64,000 bases of DNA from Lates calcarifer (taxonomy: Eukaryota; Chordata; Actinopteri; Centropomidae): the NCBI RefSeq assembly GCF_001640805.2, contig NC_066843.1, positions 11,388,036-11,452,035 on the forward strand. Reading direction: 5' to 3'. Below, one piece after another: positions 55,901 through 64,000 of the stretch. The position numbers and the translations under genes were made by a program. Each line of letters opens with the position of its first letter. Within the stretch, counting starts at the first letter, position 1. The notes beneath the pieces are model-generated. The model was not told where the DNA came from and did no database searches. It was given only the letters and a program-made list of their open reading frames with translations.

Positions 55901-56150
55901 AATCGGCTGTTGAACTGATATCATCCTGGCATTAGAGCGGCACCATCCGAAGCAACGAAAAGGCCAAGAGCATGTCCTTGTGCGTGCGCCTGTGTATGTG
56001 ATAAATTCAATTCAGCTGGAGGATGGGAAGGTGTGAGTGTGAGCTCAGCTACTGCGCTCACCCTCAAGCTCAAAGGCGTTAGATTAACATTACACATTGC
56101 AGCCCTCCTCCTGGCTCACTGTCATCCCGCCCAGCCAATACAGCAACTGC
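52975..56150. other. Intergenic, low-complexity patches
   Basis: Includes CT-rich (53290-53325), C-run (53901-53915), T-run (55195-55211) and GT-rich (55445-55625) patches. The block 53930-54340 is complex and repeat-free but shows no gene. Confidence 0.5.
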
Positions 56151-56152
56151 AG

Positions 56153-56154
<2 letters not shown>

Positions 56155-56205
<51 letters not shown>
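56155..56205. repeat. (GT)n microsatellite, longest in the window
   Basis: About 25 uninterrupted GT dinucleotides. Confidence 0.97.
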
Positions 56206-56207
<2 letters not shown>

Positions 56208-57411
56208 AGAGAATAGCCAATGAAACCATGATCTCTTCCATAATTCACTTTTAGCCACAGCACTAGTGAGTATCTGTGTGTGTGTGTGAGCATGAATTCA
56301 TCCTTACCTTTGTGTGAGTGTGCTATGCACGCGCACACACACACAGTGTATGTATGCTGTTTTTGCAAAGGTATGAAGCACACCCTGAGATCTGTGGTTT
56401 GTGACAAGTGACACAATGTTGTCTGTACAATAACACCTCAGCTCTCCATTGGCTGCTGTGGTGTGTGCAGTTGTGTATACGTGTTTGTTTGTGTACATGT
56501 TTGGAGGAGGGCGAGGTTTAAGTTGAGCTTATTGTCTCTGCGCGGGGATGTTTGAATGTTTTCGGTCACACAGATCAATGGAAACATGAATCAGAGGTTC
56601 ATTAGATTTGGTGCGATTGTATTCACGCTGAGAAAAACGGGATCACACTGACAGCTTGTTAGTCACCCAGGTCTTCTCAGGCTGCACCAACACAAAAGAG
56701 GCTTTTTGAAAACAAGCCCCAGCCTAGACCCAAGGAGTTTGGCGAGGGCTTCACCCCTAACGAGAGCTCTCCAACTTGGGAACGCAAGGGAAGACAACCT
56801 TCCCTTTGTCAGTGTGGGAGCGTGGGTAAAGCCGAAACAGTCATGAACTGTTACTTCAGTCGTCACCGTATCTGGATGTGAAGTGTCCCTCTCTTATTTC
56901 CCACCCACGGCATCCACATCCTTTCATACCCAAAGGCTATCGGCGGCGGTGGGAATGATTAAGCAGGATTTGCTGTCGATCCTCAGCCCTCCCCTCATCT
57001 CGTCCTGCAGCAAAGCCAGGTTTGCAGCACTTCAGAGTGTGGTGAGTCATTGAGGGATTGCCAGCTGTGTCAGAGATAAAGACGATGGAGGAGGCACTGA
57101 CTGACAGAATGGAAAGTGTAAACACAGAGGACCTCCAGGCGTCTTGTCTTCTGACATCTGTTTCTCCCTGTGTTTTTTTTTTCTTTTCTTTTTTTTTTGC
57201 CTTTGCTGGTGGTTGGCGGAGATTCGTTTCCTTGTTTCCTTTGATTTCTCTCCTCTCGTCATCCTCTCGTTCCTTCCTCCAAACCCCTCCACTCTGAAGA
57301 AGAGAAAACACACACATTCCTCTGTGTAACCATTCCTGTCTTCTCTGCCCAGTAGGAAACTGCTGTCCAATCCATAAGTCATGATAACAACCATCTTCCT
57401 CTTTTCCCCTC

Positions 57412-57412
<1 letters not shown>

Positions 57413-57457
<45 letters not shown>

Positions 57458-57700
57458 ACACGGTGGAAAACCACCTCCTCGCACAGAGCATGATGTCAGA
57501 CGTCTGCTGGCTGACAGGTCTTGCCATGGGAAAAACACACTCAACTGTGTGTGTGTGTGTGTGTTCACATGCACACACACACACACACCACAGGAACCTT
57601 GCAGGCACATCAGCACTCTCGTCCACATGCTCCACATGTGTGTAGGCACACACACAAACACACATGCCCACAGCTGTAATGCCCACACACACACCAAAGG
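57413..57700. repeat. Opposed (CA)n and (GT)n runs
   Basis: CA run at 57413-57460, GT run at 57547-57563, CA run at 57570-57588 and further CA patches to 57690. The complementary runs could fold back. The 251-codon minus-strand frame over them is a repeat artefact. Confidence 0.9.
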
Positions 57701-57839
57701 AAGCCCATTAGGAAAAATCCCAAATTTTAAAATGATGCAGTGGATTTATTCCTTGGTTATGGATTTCAGAAGCCGGCATAATGATCACGAGACATTTTGC
57801 ATTCATCTCCGTAAATGGCAAGAATGATTAAACATTTAT

Positions 57840-58130
57840 TTTTATAATGCAGTTTTGAAATCCATCTGTTCCTTTTTGCCAGGACTCCAGTTCAATTTAG
57901 CCTCCCATCCTTTAGGCCGCTCTATGAAATGCCCACTCTCCCCCGTATGGCCTGCGTTATTGATTTGCCATTATGTTGTATGGGGGAGAAAATCCATGGC
58001 TCTCCCTTTAAATAACCATCACATGAAGACAAGAGAGATATATCATGGAGAAACCATATCGAATTGGAACACATGGGACGCTCGGTGTAAGCAAGGCAAT
58101 CTTCTCTGTGCCTCTTACGTCTGACAAAGA
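57840..58130. promoter_or_regulatory. Candidate conserved non-coding island
   Basis: Repeat-free complex sequence with TTATTGATTTGCCATTATG and TTTAGGCCGCTCTATGAAAT. An 89-codon frame here shows no recognisable protein. Confidence 0.3.
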
Positions 58131-58665
58131 CGGAGCTGGTGAATTATCTTAAGCTCTGCTGAATCAGGCTTTTCCAAGGGACCCTGATCGTGTGTATTGT
58201 TGTGAGGGATTCCTCTCTCACATGGAGGCTCCACTAATAAATCTGCATGTATTCACATTAATACCCAGTAAGCGTGGTTCTGGTGATGTAGACATGTGGC
58301 CTACTTTTGGAACTGGTCTAAATTCAGCCATCAGAGTTCATTCTTGACTTTGGAAGAGTTTGACAAAGCAAGCTCAACTCAAGGTGCTCACATCCCCACA
58401 TGCCTGTACATTTAAGGATTTCTTGGTTGCTCCACTGCTCCATACTGGCCATGAGGAGATCCTTCCTAATGTGATTTCAGTGTAACAGATGCATCAGTGT
58501 GCATCTACAGTTCTTGTTCCATACAAAATGAATTTGAAGTTCACCTCCAATGTAACATGCTGCTTAAGTCTGACCTATTTTTTTTTTCTTTTTAAATCAT
58601 AGGTATCCTCTAAAATGACTGTTTCAAGTATAATATCTTGTCTTTGTGTTCCTCTCTTTCCACAG

Positions 58666-58747
58666 GAGCTCAGCAGAGAAACACTGTCTGCACTACAAAG
58701 ACCTCAACGAAAGAGATCCATGTGATATGACCACGTTAGGCTGCTGA
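58666..58747 (+). other. Possible exon of an unknown transcript
   Basis: A strong acceptor (CCTCTCTTTCCACAG, ending 58665) precedes a Cys-rich open frame in phase 2, SSAEKHCLHYKDLNERDPCD then MTTLGC and TGA at 58745-58747. I do not recognise the peptide and no partner exon was found, so this may be chance. Confidence 0.15.
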
Positions 58748-58749
58748 AG

Positions 58750-60770
58750 CCTCATATTAGCTTTGCTACATTTTAGAGACTTTTTGTTAAATCACAGAAC
58801 GAGGACTCTGGATTTTATCGCCTATCATTTACATTGGAATTGCAAGGGATCTCTTTGCAGCCAGTATGATCAGGAGAAACAATTACAGAGACTAGCAGCT
58901 CTTTCAACAGTCATATGACACCTAGATGTGTAAAAACTTTCACTTTTCAAACTAATATAGCTCAGTTTTAAATTAGAAGCACAGATGTTTTTTGACCTAC
59001 AAATCATCAAATTGGTACTCACTGGAAAAGCTAATTATCAGCTTTTCAGAAACAAAGACAAATCAGCTTCTGTTTTTGATAGACAACAACACATTTTTTT
59101 TTTAGTTTGTCTTTAAAGTATGTCTTTATTTAACATTTTTTGCCATCCACAAAGGAATATTAAACCCCCTGAAAATTGTTTTCACTTCTAGAGTTTGCCT
59201 CTTTAAATAGGAAAGACTAAATAGGCCACAAAGTTAAAGTTTGAAAAAAAAGAAAAAAGTATTTAACACTCAAAACCTCTGCGTGGGTGCAGTTTAATCA
59301 GATTTGACTGACAGTGGAAAACAAGCATAAGCAAACAACCCACCAGTTCTCATCATATTCTGAGTGAAATGTTGCTAAATCCCTCTTGATGCCCAGAGGT
59401 ACACAATGTTAACTTTTCTTTTCCAACTGAGGTGAACCAGTGAGAAAAGCGCAGATGCAACAACTCAGACAGAAATCTCATGTGAAAATTAAGTTTGGCA
59501 AAAAAAAAAAAAAAGTGTGTACATGTTGGACCTCCATTGCTCATAGTAAGAGGCTGTTTAATAATACTGGGGTACTGGGCCTTTAAATCCTTGAATTGAA
59601 GACAACTCACCAGAATAATGTCATGTTCTCGCCTGACAGACACAGTATATTGTATGCAAATGTTCAAGTAAATGTGCTTTTGTGTGGTTTGTGCACGTGT
59701 GATGATATATTTTCACTTCAGATGCATGCTCCCCTCATTCAAACTCAGAACAAGCTTGCTGATTTAATGTATTTGTTGCCTTGGTGCAGGCAGATCATCT
59801 AATACACAACTGACCCATGCAGTGCGGTAACAATGGGACCTCGCCGACGGCAGAGCGGGACAACACAGGACACGCAGCAGACAAAGGGCCGTCTGTGCTG
59901 TTGTGCTCAGGAAGAAGCCTGCGTTGCTCTGATGTGGCGAGCTGCAGTACCTGCGACACATGCTGAGTTCCTGTGTTGAGTGCATGATGTCTGGTGCACG
60001 CGTTCAAGTGTGGCAGGGTAATGAGTGACACATACACACACACACACACACACACTACCTGCCAGCCCTGCCTATATGAGTCCTGACAGGCTTGCCGTAG
60101 GCCATCAGCGTGGGAGTGAGAGGTGATTATACAGTGATGTGGGTATCATGGCTTATTGTTGTTAAAAGTTTTCTATAATGTAGGATATTTTTATGCTAAT
60201 ATGAATGCACAGAGGAAGATGGATAACAGCCTGAGTTTAGGAGACAGTGAATTTCATTTTTCAATGTGTAGCCCTGGAATTGAAAAACTGACAAAGAAGG
60301 AATAAGAACATGGGCTAGAAAACAATAGATAATATTGAGCTGCAAAGTCTTTGTTTGTATTGTGATTTAAAACCGCTGTGGATGGCACTTTTTGAGTGAT
60401 TGTCACTTTTTTTTCTTCTGCAGAAAATGGCAGACGCTCCACGGCGGCTCGATTATCTCTCTAAATTTAATACAAATCTTAAATCCCTGTTGTGCTCTTT
60501 GCTCAAGTAAAGAAAGCATGCTTTATCTCTCAGCTTCTCCTCTAGAGCTCCTTCTCTTTGCTCTCCATGCAGCCAATCAAAGCCCAAAGTGAATTATAGA
60601 AGAAAAAAAAAGGGTGAACGCCTGCGTGGCTGAATTTCCATATAGATAGACGAGCACATTAAACTTGTCTATCTGTGAGCTCTCTGTCCACTCTTCCTCT
60701 TATTACATTTTGATGGAGAGATGGCCACTTCATCTACATCTTCAACTTGCATCACCTCCCTCCCCCTCTT
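58750..60770. other. Intergenic, no supported gene
   Basis: AT-rich, with a CA run at 60034-60055. Nothing else is seen. Confidence 0.5.
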
Positions 60771-60773
60771 TAC

Positions 60774-60780
<7 letters not shown>

Positions 60781-60807
<27 letters not shown>
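60781..60807. repeat. (CT)n microsatellite
   Basis: About 13 TC dinucleotides. Confidence 0.95.
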
Positions 60808-60808
<1 letters not shown>

Positions 60809-61001
60809 CGTCATGTTTCTATCTGCTCTGGACACTTGATTGTTTCTGAACCGGTGTTGACCCCCATAAAGAGGAACCTGTGCCTGGCTTTTCCTGCCAC
60901 AGTCTGTTTGTGCTCGTTTGTGATTCTTATTGCTCAATCGAGCCTCTTCTTCCTCTTGTAAAAGCTACAGTTCACAATTCCTTGGTGGTGAGGGGAAAAA
61001 G

Positions 61002-61042
61002 AGAAGAAGAAGAAGAAGAAGAAGAAGAAGACGAAGAAGAAG
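61002..61042. repeat. (GAA)n microsatellite
   Basis: About 13 GAA triplets with one GAC interruption; purine-only on the + strand, so triplex-prone. Confidence 0.95.
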
Positions 61043-61559
61043 GGGTGGGATGGCAGAAGCGGGGTGGGGTGGGGTGGGGGGGCAGCTCCTCATCGTGGTG
61101 CTTCCAGGCTTACATGTAAATTAAAACGCAATTAAAAACAGGCAAATAAGCTGTTCCCGGGAGATGCGGAAGGGAAGAGGGGAGGGGAGGGGAGGGAAGA
61201 GAGGAAAGGGCTCTCAGGATAAGGGCCTGTGTCACTCATCATTAGCATGGCATTAGACTGAAGGGAGCTAAATCTGAACACTGGGTCACAGGCACATTTA
61301 GAGGAGCCATGCCTGCTATTGGAAGGGCCCAGCGCTGATGAAAATAACCACACCATCCCATGCAGAGAAAATCATTTCAGCCTCAGATTGGGGGGAAAAA
61401 TCCACACAATTATTCAGTGGATTATTCAGCCATTGTTCTCTGGAGCGCTGCTATTGTGCCTTGTGTACAAGCTCACCATTGTGGCTTCCTGTACAAAGCT
61501 GTGGAGTATCTATCATTGATGGCAGGGGAATAAATAATTCCAACACACAGCAGCAGATT

Positions 61560-62177
61560 CGTGGCACCGTGCTGCATGCGAGAGCAGCAAGGTGCAGCCG
61601 CTGCGCCCTCTCATCCGCGGTATCCTCCTCCCCGCTCGGCTCAATACAGTATCGACAAGTCGTGCACCCGGCCGCATTCTCCCAGAATTCCACCGCACAC
61701 CGCCTCTTCCTCCTCCTCCTCTTCCCTCGGCCTCGGCCCTCGCCCCCTTACCACCCACCACCTCCCCCCCCACACCCTGGAAGCCTGGTGCTCTGGTGCG
61801 TGGGCTCCCCCTCCCTCCTCCTCTTCTTCCCTCTCTCCCAGGCTTCCTGCACCCCCATACCCCACACACACACACCCCCCCCACACCTCCTGCTCAAGCT
61901 CCTGGGTAGTGGGGGGATCAATGTTGGGGGGGGGGGCGTATGGTGGTGGTGGTGGTGAACCCCACACGACGGCAGCCTTGCAGGCAAGCAGGCGGTAGGG
62001 AGCAGAGGGGAAGAGGGTGGATGGGGAGTGGAGGGGGTGGTGGTGGAGAGGAGGAGGAGGGGGAGCCCACCCTGGCAGAGGAGCACCCCTCTCTGCAGAC
62101 CTGTCGCCTTGGTGCAACAATGGCCATGACAATGACACTGGAGGAGGAATTTCCGCTGCTCCCCCCTCCTTTTACCA

Positions 62178-62219
<42 letters not shown>

Positions 62220-62220
62220 C
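61560..62220. repeat. GC-rich low-complexity block with (GGT)n and (CA)n
   Basis: C-rich then G-rich on the + strand, with GGT repeats at 61938-61956 and a CA run at 62178-62217. Overlapping frames of 100-200 codons on all strands are compositional artefacts. Confidence 0.85.
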
Positions 62221-62229
62221 CCCACCCCA

Positions 62230-62530
62230 TCTTCATAGTGCATTAAAATCTGCAGCGCCAAGATGAATGGCTCTTTAATAGCTTTCATTTGTTACAATTA
62301 TCATAATTAAACATATGTCAGGGGCAGACAAAGGGAAAGGGAGATTTCTGTGTTAGCACCTGAAGGAGACGGGGGTGCAGGCACTGGAAAGGGATGGCTT
62401 TTGTTATAACATAATTAGCCTGAATAGGCCTGTATATAGGAATCATATAGCTTATTTACAGTAGCTAATTAAAGAGCTTCTATTTCAGTAACTCGGCGAG
62501 TTCCCATAATCTGTTTTCAGCAACAGTGTG
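62230..62530. promoter_or_regulatory. Candidate conserved non-coding island
   Basis: Complex, AT-balanced sequence with TTACAATTATCATAATTAAA, CATAATTAGCCTG and GTAGCTAATTAAAGAGC: several TAATTA-type homeodomain cores. Confidence 0.35.
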
Positions 62531-64000
62531 AGCCTCGATTCTTCTCCCTCCTTGCCGTTTGTGTGCACGTTTTGATCTGTGCGTCCTCACTACATCAGCC
62601 TGTTTGATAGTGAAGCTTAATGACCGCCCGCTGAGCGCTGTGAGAATGGCTGTAGGGCCCTCTTAACATTTTTGTAATGCCCCCCACCCCCACTCTTCCT
62701 CCTCCTTTCCTCCACCCTGTCCTTGCATTCTGTCCCGTAAACCAATCAAGTCTTTTCTTCCTCCTTCACTGTGGAGGAATGAATCGGACGCTTGGCAGAG
62801 GTCTTTTTACCCCTCTTTCTCTCTTTCTTTCTTTTTCTCCTTCTTTCTTTTCTTCCTTTCCTCTCTCCTGCCTCCATTTTTCGTCCTCCCTCTGTTCTTC
62901 TTTTGTCACCACACCTTTTCTCTCTTCTCCTCGCCCCTCTGCATCAATCACATTTTCCCAGCTTGCCAACCCCCCACCCCTCATCTCTCCATTCCCTCAG
63001 TTGGCACTCCTGGCACCGTGGGTGGCAAGGGTGCCAAGGAAGGGGAGGCCTCCTGGCTTCCAAACCCCTCATGCACCCACACCAACCACCCTCCACCCCT
63101 GAGCCACCATTTTGTGGATTGCTTCTCGACCGAGCCAGCTGTGTGTGCAGGCAGAGAGAGTGTGTGCACACGTGTGCGTGTGAGACAGAAAGACAGAAAG
63201 AAAGAAAGAAGGGAGAATGAGGAAAGAAATTGGTGTTGCAATGGAAAACGGTCACAGGGCTGAGCTCTCCCTGTGCTTCCTGTTGAGACCAGACCAGAGA
63301 TCAGGACTTAACCTGACCCTGGCCCTTACTACAGACACACATTTACACCCACATAAACACACTCCACAGGCATTCTTACATGCACCCACAATCCACTCCC
63401 TGACTGTGTTTTCTCTGTAGAAATCACTCTCAAGTCTGTCACAAAAACTCTTCTAACCTCACAGAAAAAAAACCTGTTAGCCGTAATCTTACAATATCTA
63501 TATTCCCTGCTGTTAGAAAAATATTCTCTGGCAGTTGTTGTGTAATTATATAAAGCTACTGACACAAACAAGAGCAGCCTTGTTGCTGAAATAAAATGAC
63601 GCCACGGGTTGTTTGAGAAGAGTCCTCTCAAACAGGAGATAAAAAACAGACTGGCTGACCCTGAGTTTATCCTCATGTTTTAGATAACAGCTTGGTTTGA
63701 CCTTGGCGGGCCACAGCAAGGACAAAATACACGTTGAAGAGGGTTTCTGGTAAAAGTGCTCACGGAAAAAGAAAAGCTGTGAAATTAGAATTCCAGAAAG
63801 TCTGAGACAAGGTGAGAGGTAACAGGAAAAGACGAACATTTTGAACATTTTTCAAGTGGAGGAACACGAGGTGAAATTCAGTTTCTGCGCTGCTGAATAT
63901 CACCGCATAAATGCTGAGAGATGAAGCAGTTCCTGTAACTATTTCTTTACCGAATTATCTGATCATCACTACTTTGTTTTTTTGTTTGTTTTTTTTTTCA
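62530..64000. other. Intergenic, low-complexity, no supported gene
   Basis: A pyrimidine-rich tract (62690-62940) and ordinary AT-rich DNA to the window end. A frame at 62677-63220 is CT-tract translation. Confidence 0.5.

Noticed and set aside
56937..57697. 251- and 216-codon minus-strand open frames
   Set aside because: They consist largely of Cys-Val and Thr-His strings from (CA)n/(GT)n runs, with no domain, splice pattern or family resemblance.
61560..62266. Several overlapping 100-200 codon frames on both strands
   Set aside because: Pro-, Gly- and Ser-rich artefacts of a C-rich/G-rich low-complexity block; multiple frames are open at once, which points to composition.
62677..63255. 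Frames of 100-142 codons around a CT-rich tract
   Set aside because: Compositional; the acceptor-like CCCTCAG at 62994-63000 has no partner exon and the downstream peptide matches nothing I know.

Overview
The window is vertebrate nuclear DNA, almost certainly from a spiny-rayed (percomorph) teleost. Genes are split by GT-AG introns, are short for vertebrates, and sit among many (GT)n/(CA)n microsatellites. The fish-type repeats include hAT-like MITEs, a 374-bp element with terminal inverted repeats and a 5'-truncated L2-type LINE tail. I see no operons, CRISPR arrays, phage genes or rRNA/tRNA genes.

Left part (1-11.3 kb). The window opens inside the C-terminal part of a SAMD9/SAMD9L-like gene (stop at 891-893). 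A complete lysosomal acid alpha-glucosidase gene, gaa, follows on the + strand: 19 coding exons from 2541 to 10167, 934 residues, every junction GT-AG and in phase. The trefoil domain, the catalytic nucleophile (Asp515) and the acid/base (Asp613) are intact.

Middle part (11.3-32.2 kb). A promoter-like segment with three CCGGAAG (ETS-type) sites lies about 1.2 kb after the gaa stop. It leads into tbc1d16, a Rab GTPase-activating protein, also on the + strand: 12 coding exons from 16165 to 32163, 752 residues, with both TBC catalytic fingers present. A possible extra exon at 12111-12241 would add an in-frame N-terminal extension. An out-of-frame upstream ATG in a strong context overlaps the normal start.

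Right part (32.2-64 kb). After tbc1d16 I find no convincing protein-coding gene for about 31 kb. The stretch holds the probable tbc1d16 3' UTR, dense microsatellites, a few transposon remnants, and several islands of complex homeodomain-motif-rich sequence. By eye these resemble conserved non-coding regulatory elements of a developmental gene desert, which is inference only. Long ORFs here are translations of (GT)n, (CCT)n or (GA)n repeats.

The genes share no pathway. gaa degrades glycogen in lysosomes, tbc1d16 regulates endosomal recycling through Rab inactivation, and the SAMD9-like protein belongs to an innate-immunity and growth-control family. gaa and tbc1d16 are also close neighbours in the human genome (17q25.3), but orientation and the intervening gene differ. 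I did not find an undescribed biological system. The best leads are the tbc1d16 alternative N-terminus with its upstream ORFs, the local synteny change, and the candidate regulatory islands.
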